64,000 nucleotides of DNA from Biomphalaria glabrata (Eukaryota > Mollusca > Gastropoda > Planorbidae), in assembly GCF_947242115.1 (NCBI RefSeq), contig NC_074728.1:4770701-4834700 (forward strand), in the 5' to 3' direction. Below are positions 40,709 to 52,574 of the stretch, one piece after another. A program made the position numbers and the translations under genes. Below the pieces are notes generated by a model, which had not been told where the DNA came from, searched no databases, and was given only the letters and a program-made list of their open reading frames with translations. The number at the start of each line of letters is the position of its first letter. Positions within the stretch are counted from its first letter, which is position 1.

Positions 40709-40987
40709 GGAGGCGCGGTGGCTGAGCGGTAAAGCGCTTGGCTTCTGAACCGGGGGTCCCGGGTTCGAATCCTGGTGAAGACTGGGATCTTTATTTCGAA
40801 ATCCCTAGGCGCCTCTGAGTCCACCCAGCTCTGATGGGTACCTGACATTAGTTGGGGAAAAGTAAAGGCGGTTGGTCGTTGTGCTGGCCACATGACACCC
40901 TCGTTAACCGTAGGCCACAGAAACAGATGACCTTTACATCATCTGCCCTATAGACTACAAGGTCTGAAAGGGGAACTTTACTTTACT
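40709..40987 (+). mobile_element. SINE-I copy, full length, with target duplication
   Basis: The clearest copy in the window, 279 bp. It has an A box (ggtggctgagcggtaaagcg), a B box (gggttcgaatcctgg) and a ttactttac-type tail. It is flanked by a perfect 14-bp duplication, tttactctgtaatt, at 40695-40708 and 40988-41001. That is the signature of LINE-driven insertion. A tRNA-like head carries the internal RNA polymerase III promoter by family analogy. Confidence 0.96.
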
Positions 40988-41289
40988 TTTACTCTGTAAT
41001 TACGATTTGTATTATAAATAGTATTTACTTCCGCGGGACAACATTGGACATTCATCTGATGTGTTCTTAAATATAGGCTCGTTCTAACAAGCGAAGCCCG
41101 TGTTAATTGTAATAGGTTTGGTGTTAAGGGGTCAGGCTAAGGTTTTTAAAAAATATTTTGCTTGTTTCGTAACTAGGATATTCACGCAATTGTGCTGCTG
41201 AGTGCCAACTTATTGAATAGGTTTGTGAAGAAAGGGAGAGAGAGAATTTATTATTTATAGCAAGAGATAAACAACTTTCCACAGACGCG

Positions 41290-41530
41290 CTATATAACAT
41301 TGGTGCCCTCTATAACTCCTGCGCCATTAATGACATTCTTAATATACCACGACATCTTCCATGACACATGACGGCATATAACACATGTCGCCCTTTATAA
41401 TACATGACACCCTTCGTAACTCGTGGCGCCCTTCATAACCCATGACGCCCTTCATAACCCATGACGCCCTTTATAAACCATGACGCCCTTTATAATCCTT
41501 GCCTCTCTTCATAGTCAATGACACCCTTCA
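41290..41530. repeat. 19-bp minisatellite
   Basis: Units such as gcccttcataacccatgac repeat about ten times, cleanest at 41425-41490 and increasingly diverged outward. Confidence 0.85.
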
Positions 41531-42008
41531 TGAAAATTTCTGGACACATCCTTGAGGTAGCCCTGGTAGATGTATCCCCACACTAACAGTCATAGTGCAC
41601 AGTCTTAAACCTACTTCTTCATAATGAAAGATCCAACTCTCCATTGTTCCATTGTCCCGGACATATCAACACAACTATTAAATGCTCATCAGCCTTTTTG
41701 CCATTGCTATTTTTAAAAAGTCTCTACGCCAACATAAAAGTCGTATACAAAAGAATATTTATCCACTTTCCTACCTATTGCTACCAATCGAATACATACG
41801 TTTCCCCTCCCTCACCCCCTTTCGTATTTTTTTCTCTTACACATGAGACGCCTATAGAAAACGATGTTCTGTCAATGTCATATTTGTAAGGGGGATAATC
41901 AATTTTTATTTGACGTCTCTATTTTTGAACTTCAGTCTCGGATCGTCCAATCGTTTTAGCGAAAAAAGACAGCTCTATTGCTTTGTGTTTTCATTTAAAA
42001 AGAGTAGA
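41531..42008. other. No gene seen
   Basis: Unassigned. The 81-codon frame at 41644-41889 has no recognisable domain. Confidence 0.5.
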
Positions 42009-42243
42009 TTACACTTCTCAGACCTTGAGACCTATAGAGCGGATGATGTGAAGATCATGTTTCTAAGACCGACAGTTGACGAGAGTGTTGTGTGGCTAAC
42101 ACAACGACCAACCAACTTTGCAACTATTGTCAGGCACCCATTAGAGTTTGGTGGACTTGAAATTCTTGCAATTCAAATATTCCAGTCGAGATTCGAACCT
42201 AAAACTCCATAGTTCGGAAGCCAATAGTTTACTTCTCAGCCCG
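42009..42243 (-). mobile_element. SINE-I copy, diverged, minus strand
   Basis: tctcagaccttgagacctat, gtcaggcacccattagag and tcggaagccaatagttta are present in family order in reverse. Confidence 0.8.
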
Positions 42244-43483
42244 GTGTTTTCATTTAGTTTCCTATTGGTCGACCAATGCAATACTGCAGTACTGTCGGAA
42301 ATGGCCCAACCTGGGTACGTACATCAACTTGCCTCAACGAGGCACTCGGCTAAAACCGATTTTAAGAAGAAGCTCTTAGGCTAGATGGGTAGCAACACAA
42401 GACTCCTGTGGAAGTGTCTCTAAGGGAGTGCGAGAGTTTTCCCATATTGCACAGTAGGGAGTTGTAAGAGAGCTTCCACGTCCCTGTCAATAATCAAGGC
42501 GCCGTTCCTCAGCGGTCCATTTCATCAACTGCTACTCCTGCACAGTTAGGCTGGTAAACTATAGGAAAAATTGGGGGGGGGGGGGTTCCCTTGTGCTCAG
42601 CTTTCTAGTCCATGCTTCAGAGTTTCCGACCCATTAGAAAAAGCTGCACATTAGCTTGGACCTCTTCCAGACAGCGCTTTTTTCTATACGGTTTACAGGC
42701 CTAGAGTTTCAAGAACTTCCACTTAACTGTTTTGTGTTTCTGCAGATCCGAACAGCGCACCAAAATAGTTATATGCCATTTAAATCATACCGTATCAACG
42801 CTTCCTTTACTTATATACTTGATACACCAAAAAGTTAAGTTTTTTTTATCATGTATAAAAATCTCTAATACCTGCTGAATCTTTCTTTATCTGCCGCGGC
42901 AATGTGTCAATATGAATAACAATCCACAATGGGTCTAGCCAATGACAATCGCCCATTTCCCCGCATTCCGATCTGTCCCGCTTTGGACACGACCTTCCAA
43001 CAGCGGATATTTATTTTCTTATTACAGAGCTCAGCTTCCATTGTCCCCCCAAATCAATAAGTTCAATTACTAATCTTTTCAGAGTGGAAAATATTTTTAT
43101 GGCGTATAATTTCAATCGTGCGTGACGATGGCCGGAAGTCTGCCTGAAGCAGCCGATGATCGGAGTTGGATTCTAAAATAAACTTAGAAAAATTATTTAA
43201 AAAATTGTAGAAAAAAAAAAACGCAATGTTCGTTTGAGGTTAATGACTTTGGTGTGTTGTGTTGTTATGGAAAATGCTTGCGTTTTTCTATTAGTTAAAA
43301 TATATACTAATGTGACTAATAAAACTATGGCAGATAATGAATTGGTTCTGATGTAACTATATGTGGCCTAATTCAGGGGAGACTATAGATGTGCAAGTCA
43401 GAGAAACGAGGTTTTTGTTTTAGATAAAGTAGTTGTATTTTGTTTAAATTGTTCAGGATAATATTTCACTTGTGTATTTATAT
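42244..43483. other. No gene seen
   Basis: About 1.2 kb of unassigned sequence with a G homopolymer near 42575. A short frame at 43128 (MAGSLPEAADDRSWI) resembles one at 47229; see findings. Confidence 0.45.
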
Positions 43484-43715
43484 ACGGAGGCTCGGTGGTT
43501 CCCGGGTTCGAATCCTGATGAAGACAGTGATTTTTAATTTCTGGATCTTTAGGCGCCTCTGGGTCCACCCAGCTCTAAAGGGTACCTGGCACTAGTTTGG
43601 GAAAAATAAAGCCGGTTGCTGGCCACATGACTTCATCTTCAACAGTATGCCACAGAAACAGATGACATTTACATCATCTGCCCTATAGACCACAAGGTCT
43701 GAAAGGGGAAGTTTT
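43484..43715 (+). mobile_element. SINE-I copy with internal deletion in the head
   Basis: Starts ggaggctcggtgg and jumps directly to ttcccgggttcgaatcctg, losing the middle of the tRNA-like head. The remainder is in order to aaggtctgaaagggga. Confidence 0.88.
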
Positions 43716-44429
43716 TTGGTATCTAAATACATATCTACATTGAATTTAAATGTTAGATACATTGACTAGGTTAAAACGTTTTTTTACTCAAAGTTGTTTA
43801 TTTTTTTCTCAAGTTCTACATTAAGAGTATATTTAGCCTACATGAGTTGAAGTGTACAAAATATGTTCTGCATACAGAAATTATCAACCGTATATCAAAA
43901 TGTTTGTTGATATATTTTTCCCCCTCTCATTTTAATTACCATGTGCTTAGCAAGTATGTGTTTGTGTGTGTGTGTGTTAGTGCGTGTTGCGTGTACCTCT
44001 GACACAGCCCCATTATTACGACCGTTTAGTTTTGCTATTTAACAGCCAACACATGCAGCGCCCTAACACAAGAGAAGTAATGGCTTGGCGGGGAGGGAGG
44101 GGTGGGGGGTTTGGTCCTGTTTATTTGCAAGGGGTGAACCGTTTGTTATTGATACGAAATTAAGGATTTCTTTTTTTTTTAGCTGCAAGTTTAACGTGAT
44201 TTAATTTGAGACGCTAAAATCCCTGATAATTTCCATTGCCACCTTATCTTGTATCACACACGCTAGTTATCGCTCTGACTGCAAGGATTGGACCTTATCC
44301 CCTCCCCCACCCGGGTGTCTCTCTTGTTCTAGCTATCATTATATATATATATGTACACACACATACAATTTATTTCATAAATCTAGTTTAATGTCTTAAA
44401 AAATCTCTTGTCACCCTCATCCATTATAC
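43716..44429. other. No gene seen
   Basis: Unassigned, with a short (GT)n near 43963-43978 and a G-rich patch near 44090-44110. Confidence 0.5.
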
Positions 44430-44544
44430 CTTTTCTCTCTCTCTTTCTCTCTCTCTCAATCTTTTTTCGCTTTCTCTTCTATTTTACATATTATTCTGTC
44501 TTTCTCTCTCTCTCTCTCTTATTTTCTCTTTGTCTCTTAGCCTC

Positions 44545-44586
<42 letters not shown>

Positions 44587-44592
44587 TCTCTT
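44430..44592. repeat. CT-rich tract
   Basis: Includes (CT)n from about 44545 to 44585. It creates spurious leucine-serine frames. Confidence 0.9.
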
Positions 44593-44639
44593 TCTCCCCT
44601 TTTTCATTTTGTTTTCTCACTTTCTGGGACACTTTTGGA

Positions 44640-44830
44640 GATTTTATTTTTACAGCGCATTTTTCAATCTAAGGATATCTCTTTTGTGGACCAGTGGGGG
44701 AGTGGGTATCTGGGAGAGATTTCCTTGCTGCTTTAAGGCGCTCAGGAAACACATTTCTGCTCAAGTCGAGATTCGAACTCAAATACGTTTGATAGGTGGC
44801 CAATCGGTTTTTACCACTCATCCACACGTG
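44640..44830 (-). mobile_element. SINE-II copy, minus strand
   Basis: Contains ggaccagtgggggagtggg and aaggcgctcaggaaacac, then the head in reverse (gtcgagattcgaactc, ccactcatccacacg). Confidence 0.75.
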
Positions 44831-44944
44831 CAACAGTCTCACAATAAACTAAATTTTGTTAATAACGCTAAATTGAAAAATAATTTTACCAAATAAATAG
44901 CAAAAGAAAAAAAAAAGGAAGCCTTCAAATGGAAGAGCATTACT

Positions 44945-45285
44945 TACTAACTACTTAATCCTGCGCACTCCCAGGGGAGCAAAGCACCGCAACCACACCT
45001 CTCCACCGAACTCGGTTCTGAGCAGCTTTTTTCATCTGCTCCCATGTCATTCCAGTACCCTCAGCTTCACTGATGACTGACCTCTTCCAGGTTTGCTTGG
45101 GTCTTCCCACTTTCCTCTTTCCTTTTGGGTTCCAGTCAAGTGCCTGCCTTGCAACATTGGTAGCTGGTTTTCGCAAGGTGTGTCCTATCCAGCTCCATTT
45201 TCGTTTTGTGATGTCTTGGGCTATGGGCTTTTGTCTAGTTCTCTCCCACAAATTGACAGGAGTTATCTTTCCTGAAAGAGTTTAG
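44945..45285 (-). mobile_element. LINE-B 3' fragment (RT C-terminal tail)
   Basis: The minus-strand frame gives NLWERTRQKPIAQDITKRKW, then SWIGHTLRKPATNVARQALD, WNPKGKRKVGRPKQTWKRSV and TWEQMKKAAQNRVRWRGVV before the stop after GSAQD. This is the RKWRWIGHTLRKP ... QALDWNPQGKRxxGRP ... AQDRxxWRxxV tail widely seen in invertebrate LINEs. About 98 codons are uninterrupted, so it is a younger piece than LINE-A or LINE-C here. It is 5'-truncated. The clade (RTE- or CR1-like) is uncertain. Confidence 0.88.
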
Positions 45286-46334
45286 ACCTTTTTCTTTTTT
45301 TTTTTTTTCTATAGTTTTAAACGTGCACAAAAATTATAGCATTTAAAAAAACAAAACCATAGATAATCAAAACTTTCTGTATTCTGTCTATCAGATACAC
45401 CAATACGTTCTCTTTTTCTTCCGCTGTAGATGAAAATCTCCAATGTCTCCTATCAGACTCAATACAACACTTAGATACAAGACGTTGTCTATTCTGTAGT
45501 TAAATCTTATTGACTGTATAGAAACACATGACATCCTTATATTTACAATGTTCCAAATATTTGTTTTACAAAATATGAGAACTTTATTGCCCACTAGAGA
45601 CAAGATCTATGATATTTACTTTGGAAGTATTGCATTGAACTGTTGATAGCTATACTGCTATAACTTATTTGTTAATGATTTGTTATCTTAAATGGTGAAT
45701 AGCTTTTGCGGGAGGCTTTGTACTTACTAGAACCGGCACTTGGTGTCCCTATTTGACACCTGCCATGTGGTCTTTCTCGGAATACTACCATGAGTCATAA
45801 CATTAAGTATCGGATAACTGTTGCTGTTGTTTGTTTGCTAGTCTTTTTGTTTACTTTATCTCAGAACTTGTCGAATTCTTGTTTAGTGCCACGTAAGCAA
45901 GTACGTTTGTGTCTCCCCTTTTAACACTACCCACCCACAAATATTTATTGTACATTTTTATAGTTCTAGGAAGAGTGCTGCTATTTTGCATTATCCAAAA
46001 TACATAACACCTTATACAAAATAATTAGCATAACACGAATTCATTCTATAGATGACAAACTTATATTTAGTAAAACTGTTATCCCTGAGTTTGGAATTCA
46101 ATTCATTTTCAAACATTTTTTTTTAGTAAACTTAATCTCTATGCACAAACGGCTTGTAGGTGGTATATCAATGGGAATGGGGCAGTTCGCCCTTGTTAGG
46201 GTAAAAATTTGGCTTGACCTACTTTTAAATACAAAATTGTGCTGTTATAAATAATTTGCATAACAAGTTTGCCAACTGTAACGGTTCATTTCATATAGAT
46301 AAGTAATAGATAAAACGACACATTTATCTTTTAG
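45286..46334. other. No gene seen
   Basis: About 1 kb of unassigned AT-rich sequence with a T run near 45295-45309. Confidence 0.5.
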
Positions 46335-47090
46335 GAACGTGATGGTAAAGCGCTTGCAGTAGCGGCCCTAGGGGGTGGTAAGTGGGGCAACCGCCCCTGA
46401 CCCGCGTCTGAGAGGGGGGGGGGACGCAATAGTAGATTTCCTTCTCAACTTCAACTTCGCAATCCAGATCAGTTCTCATTGACTAGGACTTGTTACTCAA
46501 TAGTTTGGAAGACTTACCGGCTGGTTCTCCTCTGTAATTGATAGTCACTTTCCGATTTCAGCGTGTCTAGTTTGTTGATTTTTCAGGCAAAATGTTTCTG
46601 AATCGTTAATTATGTTTATTAACTTTAAAAAAGCGAAAATCTTTCATGCAGAACAATTACGATACAGAATGTAATTAGTGAAATGCCAATATTTCAATAC
46701 CGTCGCATGTTAATATGTTTAGTAGCAAAAATAAGGCCTACTGAGTTAGAGGCGGACGTGCCCGTTAGAGTGATGCGGTACAGTACATATAGGCTCAGGG
46801 CCCCGATTATGACACTTTCCCAGAACCCCGCTCTCTTCTGAGCCCCTCCCCCACCCGAGCGCTTGGCTTCCAAACTGAAGGATCTCGGGTTCAATTTCCT
46901 GTGAAGACTGGGATTGCAAATTTTGGGATTTGTATGACGCCCCTGAGTGTTGGGGGGTAACGAGTTGGGGAAAGTTATGGGGGTTGGTCGTTGTCCTGGC
47001 TACACGACATCCTTGTTAACCATCGGCCATAGAAACAGATGATCTTTACATCATCTATCGCAAGATCTGAAAGTGGGGAACTTAACTTTT
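46335..47090 (+). mobile_element. SINE-I copy split by a hAT-like insertion
   Basis: The head begins gaacgtgatggtaaagcgcttg and breaks off at 46356. The copy resumes at 46858 with agcgcttggcttccaaac, then cgggttcaatttcctgtgaa, and continues to the tail (tcgcaagatctgaaagtggg). Confidence 0.85.
46357..46857. mobile_element. hAT-like element nested in SINE-I (501 bp)
   Basis: Starts cagtagcggccctagggggt, a hAT-type terminus. Both junctions carry the 8-bp repeat agcgcttg (46349-46356 and 46858-46865), a sequence present once in intact SINE-I copies. The right terminus (gcccctcccccacccg) is a poor inverted match, so that end is altered. No coding frame. Confidence 0.82.
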
Positions 47091-47716
47091 TATCACGAAC
47101 TACAGATTTATATAACGGGGCTCTGAATCACTGATCTGAATTCAAAAGTTTGCTGAACCTTTTTTTTGTTATTATTATTGATAATTAGAACAAACACATT
47201 AATTGCTGTCGTGGAGTTTCGTGCCGCCATGTACGCCACGAGATCACGTCTGCCCGAAAGCTCAGACGACCAAGATTGGATCATTCCGTGGCGGAAAATT
47301 TTTTTTTTTTTTTCGTTGGCAGGGACGTGAACTCTGAAAGGAATATCCGTGTGCTATTGTAGAGTTACTTCTTCTTTATCCTGGATTAAGGGACCAACAA
47401 CAATGGTGTCGTCAAACGAGCTTGGTGTATCCCCCGTCCTAATGGCGCATTGTGGAGGGCTTCTATTATGTCTTGCAAACTTTGTGCTCCGAGGTGTGGG
47501 AACCCATTCACATAAACACGCACAGGAGCAGCAACAAAACGCATGTTTATAAAATATACTAGCTGGCACTTCGCTTAGAGATCCACTGTTAATGCTATGT
47601 ACACACAGATGATTTCGTTTTGGCTTCATTATAATCCCCATACAGGCTTTACAACTAGCATTACACAGTTCTAAACGAACAAGAGAAAACACAAAAATTC
47701 CTTTAAAAAAAAAACA
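47091..47716. other. No gene seen
   Basis: Unassigned. A frame at 47229 (MYATRSRLPESSDDQDWI) resembles a stretch at 43128. Confidence 0.45.
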
Positions 47717-47945
47717 ACAAAGCTTATCTAAAGGGGAAGAGCATCGCCCTTAAAACTATATCTATCAATAATGTACAAGTTATTTCTCTTATTCGATATC
47801 AAACAAAATAATTGATTACCAATAATTAATTGATTAATTCAGTATTTTATATTGCTTCATGTTTTGTTAGGTACAATTAATAAATATTTAAAGCATGGAA
47901 TTGATCGGAGAATGCGTGAGGGAGAAATAGCGATAACAATTATTT
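47717..47945 (+). mobile_element. acaaagcttat family, internally deleted copy
   Basis: The left terminus acaaagcttatc jumps directly to the family's right-hand interior (ttcgatatcaaacaaaat, ttgttaggtacaatta, gtgagggagaaatag). The right inverted end is not recognisable. Confidence 0.65.
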
Positions 47946-48216
47946 AGAGGGACTAGACCCAACAAATTTAGCCATATCTGTGAATACTGAAGGATTAGTT
48001 TCCTTTAGTGTCGAACAAAATAATTTTTAGTTCGCAACCTTATTTTTGACTAGTAAAGATATGCACAGTGCTGCATTTAAGCTAATAATGGAAACAAACC
48101 CAAATCAATTTTCACAAATTTAATATCATCCTTGTGTTTTAGAATTAGGTGGTTCGCTAAAAATGCTCAAATATAAAACTTTTCTAGACTATAAGACCTT
48201 CTATTGTTATAAGTAC

Positions 48217-48432
48217 TTGCATAGCTCAGTATCGACCTTCCACCTTTGATGCTCGAAATCCCAGAGTTCGAATTCAGACTCGAACAGCTTTTTTTAAAAA
48301 TATAGCTTTTGAAAAAGCCGCACGGAAACCCTCTAGCAGATACCTCCCACCTGTAGCTTCAACTGGTCCACCAAAGTGATTGGACTTAGAGCAATGGGCA
48401 TTTCATAAGCACTTAAATTGCGTTAAACAAAA
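48217..48432 (+). mobile_element. SINE-II copy, diverged
   Basis: Retains gagttcgaattcagactcg, gccgcacggaaaccctct and ggtccaccaaagtgattgg, then cataagcacttaaattgcg. Confidence 0.7.
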
Positions 48433-48879
48433 ACAGTTGATACAATTTTGTCCTATTGTACAAATATGTTATTGTTTGTCTAGACTTATTAAAAGCTAAT
48501 GACACGATTTATACGAAATAATTGATGCAATTTCACTCAATTTTTATTTTTTTTTAGTATTTTTCTTTTTTACCTGTTAACCATTAGAGATACAGGACGC
48601 TGTCAGCTTTTACGATAAAAGTTATTTGTTATTTATTTTTTTATTTTTGGCACATCGCTACAATTTAGGTCACGCCGTGCCCATAATCTAACAATCTTTC
48701 GCAATTATCTAAAAGAAAAATATTCACTCTAAATTTTAACAAGATTGCTCAATATTGATTTCTTTAATTTTACCTAGATCTAAAATCTAAACCTTTCAAT
48801 TTGTATTAGCTATATCAGCTTTTTAGGAGAGACTAATTAGGATTGGAAAGAATGTTTCTAGAACATTGTGAATATGGGA
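48433..48879. other. No gene seen
   Basis: Unassigned AT-rich sequence. Confidence 0.5.
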
Positions 48880-48987
48880 GCACAGGAAACAGCTCGAATC
48901 AAGTCCCGAATAAAAATTGTCGATTCGAACTCTAGCTCTTGTTGGAAAGGCAAGCGGTTAATGCCACTCAGCCATACACCCCACTTT
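48880..48987 (-). mobile_element. SINE-II head, minus strand
   Basis: In reverse: ggggtgtatggctgagtgg, then agagttcgaatcgac. It has an A box and a B box but no body. Confidence 0.65.
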
Positions 48988-49084
48988 GTTTTAGTTTAAC
49001 CCAACTTCAATTAAACGTTTACCATTTTAAGAAATGCAGTCACAAACACGGTCATTAATATGCATCAACAACCATGCACATATG

Positions 49085-49262
49085 TACACACACACACACA
49101 CAAAATCGTGATCATACACATTGTCAGAGGCTTAAAAACACAGATACATATATACACACACACATAGACACAACCGTGATCATACACACAGGCAGAGGCT
49201 CATACATACACATACAGACACAACCGTAATCATACACACCCTCAGAGGCCCTTCAGCACATG
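49085..49262. repeat. Three-copy 60-68-bp tandem repeat with CA runs
   Basis: The block cgtgatcatacaca plus cagaggc recurs at 49107, 49175 and 49235 (the last with a changed base), each preceded by CA-rich spacers. Confidence 0.8.
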
Positions 49263-49530
49263 CACAGGTGAGCGTATTGTGTTTTTTAAGAGAATCCCAA
49301 TAGGGCAATCGCTGAATGTTGAATGCAGATCGATACGAGCCTGGGCCACAACGGAATTGAGTTAACCTGATTGATTTTTATTTTCTTTGGAATTATTGTT
49401 AGACTGAATTTGTGCATAAATTAGAGTTTCCCCTCTCACGGTGCTGGCTTCCTGCTTCAGCAATCAGCAGAGTTTCTGGTCCATCGATAGCTCTTCTTTA
49501 ATCTTTCTTTTACTTCATCCGTGACTCTTT

Positions 49531-50917
49531 ACTGAGGCTTTCTGGTTGTAATGTTTGTCCCTGAGGCTTTCTTGTGTCATGTTTGTCGCTGATACTTTCT
49601 TGTTATCGTGTTTGTCGCTGATACTTTCTGGTTGTTATGTTTGTCCCTGAGGCTTTCTTGTGTCATGTTTGTCCCTGAGGCTTTCTGGTTGTCATGTTTG
49701 TCCATGAGGCTTTCTGGTTGTCATGTTTGTCCCTGAGGCTTTCTGGTTGTCATGTTTGTCCCTGATACTTTCTGGTTGTCATGTTTGTCCCTGAGGCTTT
49801 CTGGTTGTCATGTTTGTCCCTGAGGCTTTCTGGTTGTCATGTTTGTCCCTGAGGCTTTCTGGTTGTCATGTTTGTCCCTGAGGCTTTCTGGTTGTCATGT
49901 TTGTCCCTGAGGCTTTCTTGTGTCATGTTTGTCCCTGAGGATTTCTGGTTGTCATGTTTGTCCCTGATACTTTCTGGTTATCATGTTTGTCCCTGATACT
50001 TTCTGGTTGTCATGTTTGTCCCTGATACTTTCTGGTTGTCATGTTTGTCCCTGAGGCTTTCTGGTTGTCATGTTTGTCCCTGATACTTTCTGGTTGTCAT
50101 GTTTGTCCCTGAGGCTTTCTGGTTGTCATGTTTGTCCCTGATACTTTCTGGTTGTCATGTTTGTCCCTGAGGCTTTCTGGTTGTCATGTTTGTCCCTGAT
50201 ACTTTCTATTTGTCATGTTTGTCCCTGAGGCTTTCTGGTTGTCATGTTTGTCCCTGAGGCTTTCTGGTTGTCATGTTTGTCCCTGAGGCTTTCTGGTTGT
50301 CATGTTTGTCCCTGAGGCTTTCTGGTTGTCATGTTTGTCCCTGAGGCTTTCTGGTTGTCATGTTTGTCGCTGATACTTTCTGGTTGTCATGTTTGTTCCT
50401 GATACTTTCTGGTTGTCATGTTTGTTCCGATACTTTCTGGTTGTCATGTTTGTCCCTGATACTTTCTGGTTGTCATGTTTGTTCCTGATACTTTCTGGTT
50501 GTCATGTTTGTTCCTGATACTTTCTGGTTGTCATGTTTGTTCCGATACTTTCTGGTTGTCATGTTTGTTCCGATTCTTTCTGGTTGTCATGTTTGTTCCG
50601 ATACTTTCTGGTTGTCATGTTTGTTCCGATACTTTCTGGTTGTCATGTTTGTCCCTGATACTTTCTGGTTGTCATGCTTGTGCCTGATACTTTTTTGTTG
50701 TCATGTTTGTCCCTGATACTTTCTGATTGTCATGTTTGTTCCGATACTTTCTGGTTGTCATGTTTGTCCTTGATACTTTCTGGTTGTCATGTTTGTCCTT
50801 GATACTTTCTGGTTGTCATGTTTGTCCTTGATACTTTCTGGTTGTCATGCTTGTGCCTGATACTTTTTTGTTGTCATGTTTGTCGCTGATACTTTCTTGT
50901 CATGTTTGTCCCTGATA
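49531..50917. repeat. 29-bp minisatellite, about 48 units, two interleaved unit types
   Basis: Each unit has the core ctttctggttgtcatgtttg, followed by tccctgagg (type A) or tccctgata (type B). Type A dominates at 49650-49960 and B and A alternate at about 50050-50220. The last third is nearly all B with variants gttcctgata, gtccttgata and a 28-bp gttccgata. The outer units at both ends are the most diverged (tcttgtgtcatg forms). A 70-codon frame crosses it but has no start or conservation logic, because 29 is not a multiple of three. Confidence 0.95.
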
Positions 50918-51822
50918 AGAAAGCTTTATAATGCTTTTATTAAAGTCCGAGTAACGATTATACTATGACATTGAAATTTGTAAACACATTTTCACCACGT
51001 TTCACAGACATTAAAAAGACACCAAGTATCACCGTTAACGCCACATAAATATATTTGTGGTTCAAAGTATTGAAAATATTTCTTATGCCTTATGATGAGA
51101 CACATTTGTACAAGTGCTTCTTCGTCTCTAATGGCATTGAAGCATGGAGCGGGTTGTTTGAATCAGCCATGAAAACTATTGATTTAGCTGGCATTCGTTA
51201 ACATGTTCGACAAGATTAACAAGCGGAGACGTGTAAGACGTAATAATTTTCTATTTCTGAATGAACGTCTGTAAATTTTAAGATAACATATAACATTAAA
51301 AACAGATGGCGTACTTGACATAGATCTGTAGGAACAATGAAGTGTTAAAATCCAGTTGTAGGCCTGGGACTAACCGAACAGTGCAAATAAAAACCTTAAG
51401 GAACGAAGAAGATATAGACAAAATTTCTGTACAAAAAATGGTTGCATAAAGTCATCTCATTAAAAATAAAAATTACTTTTTTTCTTTTACCAAATTGATT
51501 TTTTTCGAGATTGCTAACCTTTCTTTAATGAATTAAACATTTTTTTCCCCCTCGCATGCAATTTGAAAGTGAAATTTAAGTGCGCGATTAAAGGAGAAAA
51601 TGCAAATGAAAAGAAAAAAAATGGAACATTAACGAACCCTTGAGAGTAGCAGAAGACATATCGATCTGTTTGTTCAAATTAAGACTAATGGCGTTTTTAG
51701 CGGGAACATGTTTTGAAATAAAGTCTTTTTTTTAAATCTATTAACCATTACTTAATTTCAGTGCCCGTTCAAAGAAGTTTGAACGAGGAGCGCACAGAAC
51801 TCTACGATATGCACCGTAGGGT
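50918..51822. other. No gene seen
   Basis: Unassigned AT-rich sequence. Confidence 0.5.
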
Positions 51823-51990
51823 AGCGGTTCTCAACCTTTTATGCTCGGCGACCCCTTTTTACAATCCAACACTCTGCCGCGACCCCCCCCCACACACACA
51901 CACACACAGACATACATACAGCAATAGAAGAGTAGACAATTTTCGATTGTCTTAGGCGACCCCTGGCAAATCGTGATAAAGGAGACCATT
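51823..51990. mobile_element. hAT-type element, partial
   Basis: Shares agcggttctcaacctttt, tcggcgacccctttttaca and taggcgacccctggcaaatc with the complete element at 60220-60426 in reverse. The far terminus is missing. A (CA)n run lies in its middle. Confidence 0.8.
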
Positions 51991-52566
51991 AGGATGTCTT
52001 TTGATTTAGTTTCTGGGCTCTGAATGAAAAATGATTATTCCGGCACTAAAATTAAAGTATGGAGTGTAGTTCAATTATAAAATTTGTTATTATTACAAGT
52101 TAGCGCCTTACAGAAGTTACACGGTTTCTGTGTATTACTTGTGTGAGTTTCAATCGCCTTTCACTTTCAAGAGTTAGAAAAGCATTATCTACTAAAGTTC
52201 TGCATTGGGCATTTGGATACTTTAAATCTGTTTCAGTTGCTCAGAGATCCTCTATTTATAAGTCATAAACATACCATGATTATCTTATCTTATAAATTAA
52301 AGACGTTCCTCTAAAAGTTAATCTTCGCCTATTCATGCAACAGTATGGTCGTAAATGTTGATTGGAGACTTAAATGCTGACCATTATAGGTAACCCGCTC
52401 GCTGTTGACGGTCGTTGACTTGTAGCACTAAACTGCTGGTAGACAACTCAACCGAGAGAGGCGTATTCTATTTGATCTTATAAAGCTTGAAAGAACTTGA
52501 ATAACTTCTTTGTGAACAAGAAATAATTATAATTTTTATAACAATATTCAGAAATTTAACTAGATG
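51991..52566. other. No gene seen
   Basis: Mostly unassigned. 52275-52375 resembles the dispersed repeat scrap at 37530-37610. Confidence 0.4.
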
Positions 52567-52574
52567 TAGTAGAT

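Noticed and set aside
40709-40790. tRNA-like sequences with A and B boxes (also at 38692, 62639, 57960-58038 and others) as real tRNA genes
   Set aside because: Each is the head of a SINE body of fixed sequence, with target duplications in several cases; none folds off as a separate tRNA with a proper acceptor end.
49531-50917. CRISPR-like array
   Set aside because: The 29-bp units abut with no spacers, and the host is eukaryotic. It is a minisatellite.
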